A DNA stretch of 15,062 nt from a bacterium (GTDB taxonomy: Bacteria > Verrucomicrobiota > Verrucomicrobiae > Limisphaerales > J093): contig JAKCAB010000002.1 of the NCBI GenBank assembly GCA_021839785.1, positions 1 through 15,062 of the forward strand, in the 5' to 3' direction. Shown one piece after another: positions 5,751 through 13,303 of the stretch; within the stretch, counting starts at the first letter, position 1, and the number at the start of each line of letters is the position of its first letter. The translations under genes and the position numbers were made by a program. The notes beneath the pieces are model-generated. The model was given only the letters and a program-made list of their open reading frames with translations, was not told the origin of the DNA and did no database searches.

Positions 5751-7283
5751 ATGAAAACCAAGTTCGTTTCCGCGCTCGCCCTGCTCGCCTCCGGCGCCGT
5801 GACCTTGCTCGCCCAACTGGACCCCGGCAACCCACTCAACGGTCTGGAAAAACTGAAGGATTACGAGACCCGCCGCGCCTCGTCCTCGGACCCGGACTGG
5901 AAGAACGGCAACGCCGACGCGCGGCCCATCGCACCCGGCGGCACACTCACCCTCGCCGAACTCGAAGGGCCCGGGATGATCGTTCATTTCTGGTGCACCA
6001 TCGCCCACGACGCGCCGTTTTACTCGCGGCTGTTGACGCTGCGGATGTACTGGGACGGCGAGGAAAACCCGAGCGTCGAGTGCCCCATCGGCGATTTCTT
6101 CGGCATCGGGCATGGCGTGGACAAGGCCTTCGTCTCGCTGCCGGTCAAGGTGTCCTCGGACGGCCGCGGGCGGAACTGTTACTGGCCAATGCCGTTCAAG
6201 AAGTCCGCGCGGATCACGGTCACGAACGAGAGCGACCAGCGCTGCCACGCCTTTTACTATTACCTCGACTGGCAGAAGCACCCGTCGCTGGCGGACGACA
6301 CCGCTTATTTTCACGCCATGTACCGGCAGGAGTACCCGTGCGTGATGGGGCGCAACTACCTGCTGGCGGACATCGTCGGGCGGGGCCATTACGTTGGCAC
6401 GGTCCAGAGCGTGTACCTGGTTTCGCCCGGCTGGTACGGCGAAGGCGATGACTTCTTCTTCATCGATGGCGCGACCGAGCCGCAACTCCGCGGGACCGGC
6501 ACGGAAGACTACTTTTGCGACGGCTGGGGTTTCCGCGTCCAGGACGGGCCGTTTTATGGCACGCCGCTTTGGGAAGGGTACGACACCGGCGATCGTGGCA
6601 CCGCCTACCGCTGGCACATCCCGGACCCGGTCACGTTCACCAAGTCGCTCCGCGTCGAGATCGAGCACAAAGGCTCGCAGACGTTTCCCGACGACAAGGG
6701 CGACGGCTTCATCGAGCGCGACGATCTGATGTCCAGCGTCGCGTTCTGGTACCAGACCGAGCCGCACAAACCGTGGCCCGCGCCGCCGGCCGGCAAGGAC
6801 CGTCTGCCGTTCCGCGAACAAACGCTGGTGGTCGGTTACAAAGCCGTGCCGGCGGCGAAGCACTCGGAGGCGCCGCTGGAAGTCCAGGGGGTGGGTGGGG
6901 CGACCGACGGCAAACAGCTCTGGTTCCGGCCCGCCGACGCGAATGCCTGGGTCGAAGTGCCCTTCACCGTAAAAGACGAGATCACTGCCGAGCTGTGGGT
7001 GAAGCTGACGCATTCCTGGGACTATGGAACGTACCGCGTGAAGCTGGACGGCAAAGACGCTGGCACGTTCGATCTGTTAAACGCCAACGCCACGCCGACG
7101 CCGCACAAGCTGGGCTTCCATACCCTGGCAGCGGGGGCGCACACCTTGCGCTTCGAGTGCGTGGGCAAGGCCGAGAAATCCAAAGGCTATTTCTTCGGCT
7201 TCGATGCCCTGCAGGCTCGAATCCCGGTGTATTCGCGCCCGGCCAGCAAGGATCTGCGTGACCTGCAGGTGAAACCGCAGTGA
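5751..7283 (+). CDS. Secreted DUF2961/GH172-family glycoside hydrolase, paralogue B
   Basis: A 510-residue exported protein: signal peptide 1-21 (MKTKFVSALALLASGAV..., cleavage near LLA|QL), then the DUF2961/GH172 domain about residues 40-345. Landmarks are R-M-Y-W-D-G-E-E-N-P-S-V-E (98-110), Y-W-P-M-P-F-K-K-S-A-R (144-154), A-Y-F-H-A-M-Y-R-Q-E (185-194), the near-invariant G-T-G-T-E-D-Y-F (248-255, Glu252) and Y-R-W-H-I-P-D-P-V-T-F (286-296), all as in active family members. Glu252 and Glu275 are candidate catalytic acids; the spacing resembles the two glutamates I recall for the Bifidobacterium alpha-fructofuranosidase, not verified. Residues about 365-495 form a C-terminal beta-sandwich (W-V-E-V-P-F-T-V ... 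G-F-D-A-L-Q-A). The expected activity is an exo-acting furanosidase in the periplasm. It is clearly homologous to paralogue A and diverges from it. Confidence 0.92.
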   Translation: MKTKFVSALALLASGAVTLLAQLDPGNPLNGLEKLKDYETRRASSSDPDWKNGNADARPIAPGGTLTLAELEGPGMIVHFWCTIAHDAPFYSRLLTLRMYWDGEENPSVECPIGDFFGIGHGVDKAFVSLPVKVSSDGRGRNCYWPMPFKKSARITVTNESDQRCHAFYYYLDWQKHPSLADDTAYFHAMYRQEYPCVMGRNYLLADIVGRGHYVGTVQSVYLVSPGWYGEGDDFFFIDGATEPQLRGTGTEDYFCDGWGFRVQDGPFYGTPLWEGYDTGDRGTAYRWHIPDPVTFTKSLRVEIEHKGSQTFPDDKGDGFIERDDLMSSVAFWYQTEPHKPWPAPPAGKDRLPFREQTLVVGYKAVPAAKHSEAPLEVQGVGGATDGKQLWFRPADANAWVEVPFTVKDEITAELWVKLTHSWDYGTYRVKLDGKDAGTFDLLNANATPTPHKLGFHTLAAGAHTLRFECVGKAEKSKGYFFGFDALQARIPVYSRPASKDLRDLQVKPQ

Positions 7284-7399
7284 CCGTGAGGTTTGGCGCA
7301 CGTGAGAACGCAGGGAACAAAGTGTTTCCACGCGGCCCCTCGAGTACACGCAGAAGTGTAGAGATTGCGGCCTGACCTGAATCGCGGCGGCTCAGGGGG

Positions 7400-7564
7400 T
7401 CAGCCGGCCTTTCTCGACTTCGCAATGAAGGACACCACGCACCGACCGGACTCCGGTTGCCGGCGGCGCGCGTCCGCCAAGATGGCGCGCAGGTCGAAAT
7501 TCAGTTTCGCGGCGCGCGCCTCGCGCACTTCGCGCACCTGCTCCACAATGGCGTCTTTTGTCAT
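7400..7564 (-). CDS. Small conserved hypothetical protein (54 aa)
   Basis: A 54-residue frame from ATG 7564 to TGA 7402-7400, lying convergent to the GH172 gene and divergent from the Ntn-hydrolase gene. The protein begins MTKDAIVEQVREVREARAAK, continues LNFDLRAILADARRRQPESG and ends RCVVSFIAKSRKAG. It has a helical, charged N-terminus and a pattern (EVR..RE..A.K.N.DL.AI..D.....SGR.VVS) that I recognise from a widespread family of tiny proteins in cyanobacteria, planctomycetes and verrucomicrobia, often next to small toxin-like genes. No partner gene is seen here, so it could be an orphan antitoxin-like protein. The function is not established. Recognition is from memory, but the codon pattern and clean start support a real gene. 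Confidence 0.7.
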   Translation of the reverse strand: MTKDAIVEQVREVREARAAKLNFDLRAILADARRRQPESGRCVVSFIAKSRKAG

Positions 7565-7637
7565 GGGCCTAGATTCCCATCAATTCTTCCGGCGTGCAAA
7601 TCACCGGACACGACCAACCCCGCTATCACCTTCAGGC

Positions 7638-7665
7638 GTGACGGCCGACGCCGGGCGGCTATGGT
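7638..7665 (+). promoter_or_regulatory. Promoter of the Ntn-hydrolase gene, probably leaderless
   Basis: -35 GTGACG (7638-7643), a 16-base spacer, -10 TATGGT (7660-7665), then 9 bases to ATG 7675. Transcription would start within a few bases of the start codon, so the mRNA is predicted to be leaderless or nearly so. The block CTTCANGCGTGACGGCC spanning the -35 is repeated before the giant enzyme at 9542, with the same spacing throughout. Confidence 0.65.
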
Positions 7666-7674
7666 CGCGCCACC

Positions 7675-9111
7675 ATGAACCCTAATCTTGCTTTTCGTCC
7701 CACCCGATGGCTGTTCGGCCTCGTTTTCGCGTTGGTTTGGGGCGCGACGAATCCTGCGTTCGCCGCCTTGACCGAGCCGCAGCAAGCGTGTCTCGCCAAG
7801 GCGTGGCGGCACGAGAAACACGGCTGGGTGTTTGTCCACGTCGAAGGCACGGCCCGCGAGCGCGGCTTCCAGCATGGTTACCTGCTCGCTCCCGAAATCG
7901 CCGAGTGCCTGCGCGTGCAGCGCGCCTTGTGGCATCACGACAGCGCGCTGGACTGGCCGTGGCTGGTCGAAAAGGCCAAGGCCATGTACGAGGCGCAGAT
8001 CGACCCCGAAATCCTGGAAGAACTGGACGGCCTTGCGGAAGGCCTCGGCGCCGCCGGGGTGCCGAGTTCGCGCGCCGAGATGATCACCTACAACGCATAT
8101 TTCGAACTCGCCTGGTATTGGTGGCCGCAACACAAAAAGACGCTCGACGCCTCGATGTTGCCGCCGCCCCGGCAGGGGTGCAGTTCGTTCATCGCCACCG
8201 GCAGCGCCACGGTGGATCACGGCGTCGTGCTCGGCCACAACAGCATGGTCGATTACCCGGAGGCCACGGCCAACGTGGTCATGGATATCGCGCCGCGGTC
8301 TGGCCATCGCATCCTGTGGCAGACATGGCCCGGTTGGCTGCACAGCGGCACGGACTTCTTTGTCACCGACGCGGGGTTGGTCGGCTCGGAGACCACGATT
8401 GGCGGCTTCCAGCCGTACGACGAAAAGGGCGTGCCGGAGTTCGTCCGGATGCGCCGCGCCACGCAGGACGCCAATTCCATCGACGAGTGGTGTGCGATCA
8501 TGAGGCGTGGCAACACCGGCGGTTACGCCAACGCCTGGCTGTTGGGCGACGTGAACTCCGGCGAGATTGCGCGGCTCGAATTGGGCCTGAAGCGCGTGAG
8601 TTTCGAGCGCAAACGCGACGGCTGGTTCCTTGGCTCGAACATCGCCGAAGACCTCGGTCTGCTGCGCTACGAAACCGACTCCAACGAGAACGACGTGCGC
8701 CAGTCTAACATCGCCCGGCGCGCACGCTGGAAGAACCTGATGAACGCGCACGCCGGCAAGCTCGACCTCGCGCTGGCCAAACGCTTCGAAGCCGACCACT
8801 ACGATTCCTGGCTGCGCAAGCCGCGGCCGGACGGGCGTACGCTCTGCGGGCACAACGAACTTGAACCGAATCCATTCGGCGCCTGGCCCGGCGCGCCGTT
8901 CTATCCGGCCGGGACGTTCGACGGCAAGGTGGTGGACACGAGGCTGGCGAAGCAGATGTCCTTCGCGGCGCGCTGGGGTGCCGCCTGCGGGCGCGCCTTC
9001 GACGCCGAAAAGTTCCTGGCGACGTACCCGCAATTCGACTGGATGCGCGGTCTGCTGAAAAGCCGGCCTCCGCAGCCGTGGACCGTGTTCCGCGCGGGCG
9101 AACGCCAGTGA
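7675..9111 (+). CDS. Secreted phospholipase B-like / C45-type Ntn-hydrolase
   Basis: A 478-residue exported protein with a signal peptide at about 1-30 (cleavage near AFA|AL). The core motif Q-G-C-S-S-F-I-A-T-G-S-A-T (167-179) carries the likely N-terminal nucleophile Cys169, followed by V-V-L-G-H-N-S-M-V-D-Y (184-194). It then has W-P-G-W-L-H-S-G-T-D-F-F-V and G-L-V-G-S-E-T-T-I, the pattern of phospholipase B-like (PF04916) and C45 autoprocessing Ntn-hydrolases. These proteins cleave amide or ester bonds after self-cutting before the cysteine. About 138 residues between signal and Cys169 would be the propeptide. The substrate is unknown; between glycan-active enzymes it might remove N-acyl or O-acyl groups, which is inference. 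No ribosome binding site; the leaderless promoter at 7638 fits. C45 versus phospholipase B-like cannot be settled by eye. Confidence 0.82.
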   Translation: MNPNLAFRPTRWLFGLVFALVWGATNPAFAALTEPQQACLAKAWRHEKHGWVFVHVEGTARERGFQHGYLLAPEIAECLRVQRALWHHDSALDWPWLVEKAKAMYEAQIDPEILEELDGLAEGLGAAGVPSSRAEMITYNAYFELAWYWWPQHKKTLDASMLPPPRQGCSSFIATGSATVDHGVVLGHNSMVDYPEATANVVMDIAPRSGHRILWQTWPGWLHSGTDFFVTDAGLVGSETTIGGFQPYDEKGVPEFVRMRRATQDANSIDEWCAIMRRGNTGGYANAWLLGDVNSGEIARLELGLKRVSFERKRDGWFLGSNIAEDLGLLRYETDSNENDVRQSNIARRARWKNLMNAHAGKLDLALAKRFEADHYDSWLRKPRPDGRTLCGHNELEPNPFGAWPGAPFYPAGTFDGKVVDTRLAKQMSFAARWGAACGRAFDAEKFLATYPQFDWMRGLLKSRPPQPWTVFRAGERQ

Positions 9112-9148
9112 ACTCTTCCGGAGGTTCCAGACCGCGCCTTGACGGACC

Positions 9149-9300
9149 ATGAATGAACCGCAGCCACAGGCAGGGACTGTGTTTTACGAGGAACGGCCGA
9201 TCGAACCTTCGATGACGACAAGCTCGGCCGCAAGGCCTTCGCCCGCTCCATCGCGGAAGCCATCTCGCCGCCGGCGGCCCGGCGGGACGTTCGCCCCAGG
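9149..9300 (+). pseudogene. Frameshifted N-terminal remnant of a KAP-type P-loop NTPase
   Basis: From ATG 9149 one frame reads MNEPQPQAGTVFYEERPIE. After a shift of one base near 9205 the next frame reads TFDDDKLGRKAFARSIAEAI. Together these match the usual opening of KAP-family NTPases (F-x-x-x-R-P-I, then D-x-D-x-L-G-R-x-x-F-A-x-S-I-A-x-x-I). The Walker A loop that should follow within about 20 residues is absent, so the piece is truncated and non-functional. The match is recalled, not searched, so the family call is tentative. Confidence 0.4.
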
Positions 9301-9545
9301 TCACGCTGCCGTTGGGCAAGCTAGGCAATCGCTACCTGGTGGTGACGAGCGATGGCCACAACCAGATCGACGAGTCCGACGAGATGGACAACACGGCGGT
9401 GAGTGCAAGCGCGCTGGGGTTGCAGGCACCGGACCTGCCGATGGCGGAGTCGTTCGCGACGGCGTCGTTCGTTCGTTCGTCCACGTATTCGCCGGAACCG
9501 GCCAGGAATTCCAAACTTGCCGCACGCGTGGTTCTTCAAGCGTGA
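9297..9545 (+). pseudogene. CARDB-domain remnant
   Basis: This frame reads Q-V-T-L-P-L-G-K-L-G-N-R-Y-L-V-V-T-S-D, then HNQIDESDEMDNTAVSA and LGLQAPDL. That is the end of one CARDB (cell-adhesion, Ig-like) repeat and the start of the next, of the type found in very large surface proteins. There is no start codon with a signal peptide, no upstream repeat and a stop at 9543-9545, so it is a fragment of a larger lost gene. The stop codon overlaps the -35 box of the next promoter. Confidence 0.5.
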
Positions 9546-9569
9546 CGGCCCGCTGGCGCCGCCTATAGT
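9542..9569 (+). promoter_or_regulatory. Promoter of the giant NPCBM enzyme gene, probably leaderless
   Basis: -35 GTGACG (9542-9547), a 16-base spacer, -10 TATAGT (9564-9569), then 9 bases to ATG 9579. The layout is the same as the promoter at 7638, including the CTTCAAGCGTGACGGCC block. A leaderless transcript is predicted, likely covering the two beta-helix genes downstream. Confidence 0.7.
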
Positions 9570-9578
9570 GCCGCGCAT

Positions 9579-12500
9579 ATGAAAGCCGCCCGGGTATCGA
9601 GCCGCCTGCGTTGTCTTTTCCGTCTCGCCGCGCTGCCCTTGATGCCCCTGGTCTGCGGCCCGGCCTGCGCTGACTCCGTTGCCAAAGTCGAGTCCCTCTC
9701 CGACCACCCCGAATTGGCGCTGCGTGCGACTCAAGCCTGGGGTGTCTTGGGAATCGATGTCGCCGCCCACGCGCCGGATCAGCCGGGTGAACCGCTGCGC
9801 ATCGGCGAAAAGCCTTACGCCAAAGGCCTGGGCCACCACGCAAACGGCACCATCGAAGTGCTCCTTGACGGCATCTATGGGGTGTTCGAGGCGGAAGTGG
9901 GGCTGCAGCCGTGCGGCGGTGGCGGAAGTGTTGTGTTTCGCGTGCTCGTCGATGGCGAGGTGCGTTTCGAGAGCGGGGTGTTGAGAGCGGGTGAGCCGGC
10001 GCAGTCGGTCCGGGTGCCGGTGGCCGGCGCGCAGGAAATGACACTCGACGCCAGCGATGCCGGCGACGGCATCACCTGTGACATGGCCAACTGGGCGGAA
10101 GCGCGTTTGACCCGGTCGAACGAAAGCCCGGCGGTCGCCGCCGAACCGCCGGTGGACATCGCCCCGTTCGGTCGCATCGTCACCTGGGATCCGAATCGCA
10201 TGGCGGGCACCCGCGCCTCCCGCCTTGAGGAGTTCCCCGCGGAAGACCTGTTCCTCGAAACCGACCTGCACGCCGACGCGGGCGGCAACTTCGCCGTGCC
10301 CGTCAGCACGAACGGCCTCGCCTGCATTGGCGTGCAATGGCTCAACCGCCGCGCCGTGAAGGAACTCGCGCTCGGCTTCCCTGACGCCAGCCGGCTGCCG
10401 TCCACGGATCAGGTGCGCGTGGAAGGCTGGTTCGGCGAGTCAGCCTGGCAAGGCCGATGGTTGCCGTTGGCAAGAGATCTTCAGCGCACGAACGACGCGC
10501 TGGTTCTCCGCGCCGCGACGAAGTCACCAGCGGGCGGGCTGCTTTTGACGCGCAAGGTGCGCTGGGTGTGGCCGGCGGTGGGAGAGACGACTCTCGTCCG
10601 GCGTCCGACGGTCTTCACGCGGTCGCGGTGGGCAACCACGCGGCTGCTCGTCCAGTTCGAGCAACCGCGTCGCGTGCCGGACGGTTTCGACGCGGCCAAG
10701 CGCGTCTTCGCCGGCGAGGTGATCGCGGTTTTCAATGGCGAGTTCGTGAAGCACCCCACGATCAAGTGGGACAATTCCCGCCCCCAGCCCCTGACCGTTC
10801 GCCACAGCCGCCCGTCCTCGCTCAAATCGGACCCGACACATCTGGTCCTCACGCTGCCGTGGGCACGCGTGGTCGTCGCTGTGCAGGACATTCTCGACCA
10901 CGACGGCGTGTACCTTCCCGACTTCGGGGCGTTCTTCTGTCGCGCGGACCGCCCGATCTCGCTGGCCGACTACCAGGCGAAGATTGCCGGGCGCAAGACC
11001 ATCCTCGAACAAGTCCGCGACCTGCCCGACCAGACACTCGCGCAGGCAATGACGAAAACGCATCACGACGCCCAAAGCGAGGGACCGGTCATGCTTTCGC
11101 TCGCCTGCGACAACACGAAGTACGTGGTCGAGCGCGACGGCACAGTGCGGTTCCGGACGACGCCGGACACGACCACGGACTGGTTCAAGTCCGCCGGCGC
11201 GTTGAGCCTGCGGTTTGAAAGCGATCCGAAGGAGACCCTCAGGCGCTGGCTCGATGGTGGCTGGCTGCCCATCCCGGTGATCCGCCGCGAGCACGGCGGG
11301 GTGATCTTGAGCCAACGGACGTTTGTGGCGCCGTGCGATGAAGACGGCGACGACCCGGCGCGACTCAACCGGCTTGCGATCTGCGCTGTCGAATTCAGCG
11401 TAAGCGGGGTCATTCGGGGAGACGTGTCGCCGCTCCGACTGTCGTTCGGAGCCGAGAGTCCGGTGACGCTCGAACCGGCGCCGTACGGATTTCTCGCGAA
11501 GCAGAATGGCCGGCCTTTCGCAGTCGTGGTGAGAAAGGAGGTTGAGGCGAAACTCCCCACCGTTTCCGGGGCTTCGCTGGTCTTTGACTCCGAGTCGGTC
11601 CAGGCGGCCGCCGACCGGTGGGTGGTGTACTTGCTGCCGCCGGCGTTTCCCGCGGCGAAGATCGCCAGCCTGCCTGACCCCGAGCGTTTGCGTGCGAGCG
11701 TCGAGCGCTACTGGAAAGCGGTACTTGCGCCGGCGACACAGATCGAAACCCCCGAGCCATTCCTCAACGACTTGATCCGCTCGTCGCAGGTGCGGTGCCT
11801 GATCGCGGCGCGGAACGAGGCTGGGGGCGCGCGCATTGCTCCGTGGATCGCGGCGATGAGCTATGGGCCGCTGGAGAGCGAGGCGCACTCGGTAATTCGC
11901 GGTATGGACTTCTTGGGCCATCACGAGTTCGCCCGGCGCGGGCTCGAGTACTTCATCCATCGCTACAACACGAATGGTTTTCTCACGACCGGCTACACGA
12001 CGTTCGGCACGGCGTGGCATTTGTGGACGCTGGGGGAGCATTACGAACTGACGCGCGATACCACCTGGCTGCGGCAGGTCGCCCCCGAGAGCAAACGGGC
12101 AGGGCGCTGGATCGTCGCACAGACGGAGAAGACGCAGCGCGAACGAGCGCTCGGTTTCGCCGTCGAGGACGCGGAAGCCGCCTGGAAGCAGCGCCCCGGC
12201 CGCCCCTTCCTGATTCCCGGCTGTGCACCGGAGGCGGGTCTGATGCCACCCGGCGTGCTGGCGGACTGGAACGCCTTCGCATACCACTTTTGCATGGGCG
12301 GCTATTACGCGGCCGCGCTGCGCCATCTGGGCGAGGCCCTCGCGAGTCTGGGTGATCCCGAGGCCGGACGGTTCGCGGAGGCCGGTCAGCATCTCAGCGA
12401 AGAAACAGCGTTCAGTTTCGCGCGGACGCGGGCGGCTTCGCCTGCCGTCCCGCTGCGCGATGGCACCTGGGTGCCGTACTATCCCTCCCAAGTCCACAGC

Positions 12501-13292
12501 CCTGGAATGCTGGCCGATTTCTTCCCCGGCGAAGATGCGGGCCGAAGCTGGTGTTACGATGTGGAACTGGGCGCCTCTCAACTCGTGCCCACCGGCGTGC
12601 TCGCCCCGTTCGACGACGCGGTGGAACCTATGCTAAATCATATGGAGGACGTCCCGTTCCTCGCCGACGGCTGGTTCGATTACCCGGCTAAGGAGAACGA
12701 GCGCGATTGGTTCAATCTCGGCGGCTTTTCCAAGGTACAGCCTTACTATTGTCGCAATTGCGAAATCTACGCCCGGCGCGACGATGTGAAGCCGTTCGTC
12801 CGTTCCTATTTCAATACCCTGGCCGCGATGGTGAATCCGGAGGTCATGACGTTCTGGGAGCACTTCCACCATAGCGGTGCCTGGGACAAGACGCACGAGA
12901 CCGGCTATTTCCTTCACCAAACACGCACCATGCTGGTGCAGGAGCGCGGCCTCGAACTCTGGCTGGCCCCCATGATTACCAGCAACTGGTTGAGGGATGG
13001 GAGGACTCTCTCGGTGACGAACGCTCCCACCCGTTTCGGGAAGGTCAGTTATCGTGTCACGTCGCACCTCACGCGCGGACAAATCGAAGCCGAAGTCCAG
13101 CCGCCGACCGAACGGCCGTTGCTCCGGATCGTCCTACGCCTTCGCCACCCCGATGGCCGCCCCATCGCGGGCGTTACTGTCAATGGCACCCGCCACGACG
13201 ACTTTGACCCGCGACGAAACCTCGTTCGGTTGTCGCCGAACCGCGGACACCTGCGCGTCGTTGCCAACTTCCAGCCCGGCCCCAATCCGTAA
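9579..13292 (+). CDS. Secreted giant enzyme: NPCBM domain plus six-hairpin-glycosidase-like barrel
   Basis: A 1237-residue exported protein. A signal peptide (about 1-32) is followed by an NPCBM carbohydrate-binding domain (PF08305, about 45-180). Its marks are P-Y-A-K-G-L-G-H-H-A-N-G (79-90), V-F-R-V-L-V-D-G (119-126) and D-A-S-D-A-G-D-G (157-164). Residues about 190-720 are beta-rich and not recognised. Residues about 720-1130 form a helical repeat region typical of alpha/alpha six-hairpin glycosidases: S-Y-G-P-L-E-S-E-A-H (761-770), Y-F-I-H-R-Y-N-T-N-G-F, T-A-W-H-L-W-T-L-G-E-H-Y. Glu766, Glu768 and later D/E residues are possible catalytic acids. The last about 100 residues form a beta-sandwich. 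It probably hydrolyses a complex glycan in the periplasm or at the cell surface; no GH family can be named by eye. It heads an operon with the beta-helix genes (11-base gap). Confidence 0.85.
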   Translation: MKAARVSSRLRCLFRLAALPLMPLVCGPACADSVAKVESLSDHPELALRATQAWGVLGIDVAAHAPDQPGEPLRIGEKPYAKGLGHHANGTIEVLLDGIYGVFEAEVGLQPCGGGGSVVFRVLVDGEVRFESGVLRAGEPAQSVRVPVAGAQEMTLDASDAGDGITCDMANWAEARLTRSNESPAVAAEPPVDIAPFGRIVTWDPNRMAGTRASRLEEFPAEDLFLETDLHADAGGNFAVPVSTNGLACIGVQWLNRRAVKELALGFPDASRLPSTDQVRVEGWFGESAWQGRWLPLARDLQRTNDALVLRAATKSPAGGLLLTRKVRWVWPAVGETTLVRRPTVFTRSRWATTRLLVQFEQPRRVPDGFDAAKRVFAGEVIAVFNGEFVKHPTIKWDNSRPQPLTVRHSRPSSLKSDPTHLVLTLPWARVVVAVQDILDHDGVYLPDFGAFFCRADRPISLADYQAKIAGRKTILEQVRDLPDQTLAQAMTKTHHDAQSEGPVMLSLACDNTKYVVERDGTVRFRTTPDTTTDWFKSAGALSLRFESDPKETLRRWLDGGWLPIPVIRREHGGVILSQRTFVAPCDEDGDDPARLNRLAICAVEFSVSGVIRGDVSPLRLSFGAESPVTLEPAPYGFLAKQNGRPFAVVVRKEVEAKLPTVSGASLVFDSESVQAAADRWVVYLLPPAFPAAKIASLPDPERLRASVERYWKAVLAPATQIETPEPFLNDLIRSSQVRCLIAARNEAGGARIAPWIAAMSYGPLESEAHSVIRGMDFLGHHEFARRGLEYFIHRYNTNGFLTTGYTTFGTAWHLWTLGEHYELTRDTTWLRQVAPESKRAGRWIVAQTEKTQRERALGFAVEDAEAAWKQRPGRPFLIPGCAPEAGLMPPGVLADWNAFAYHFCMGGYYAAALRHLGEALASLGDPEAGRFAEAGQHLSEETAFSFARTRAASPAVPLRDGTWVPYYPSQVHSPGMLADFFPGEDAGRSWCYDVELGASQLVPTGVLAPFDDAVEPMLNHMEDVPFLADGWFDYPAKENERDWFNLGGFSKVQPYYCRNCEIYARRDDVKPFVRSYFNTLAAMVNPEVMTFWEHFHHSGAWDKTHETGYFLHQTRTMLVQERGLELWLAPMITSNWLRDGRTLSVTNAPTRFGKVSYRVTSHLTRGQIEAEVQPPTERPLLRIVLRLRHPDGRPIAGVTVNGTRHDDFDPRRNLVRLSPNRGHLRVVANFQPGPNP

Positions 13293-13303
13293 CGTGTATC
13301 GTC

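Noticed and set aside
5625..7013. 462-codon minus-strand frame opposite GH172 paralogue B (a similar one, 3618-4985 plus, lies opposite paralogue A)
   Set aside because: Composition is that of reversed coding sequence; the paralogue reading on the other strand is well supported by motifs.
7561..9150. Long minus-strand open frame (529 codons) opposite the Ntn-hydrolase
   Set aside because: Arg/Gly/Ala/Val-rich with no motifs; it mirrors the third-position GC of the real plus-strand gene.
10524..12581. Very long minus-strand open frame (685 codons) inside the giant enzyme
   Set aside because: Antisense shadow of a high-GC gene; no recognisable domain, signal or start context.
12750..12763. 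Second copy of TGTCGCAATTGCGA inside the giant enzyme
   Set aside because: Explained by the codons for C-R-N-C-E in a well-supported gene; it is not a full palindrome of the first site.
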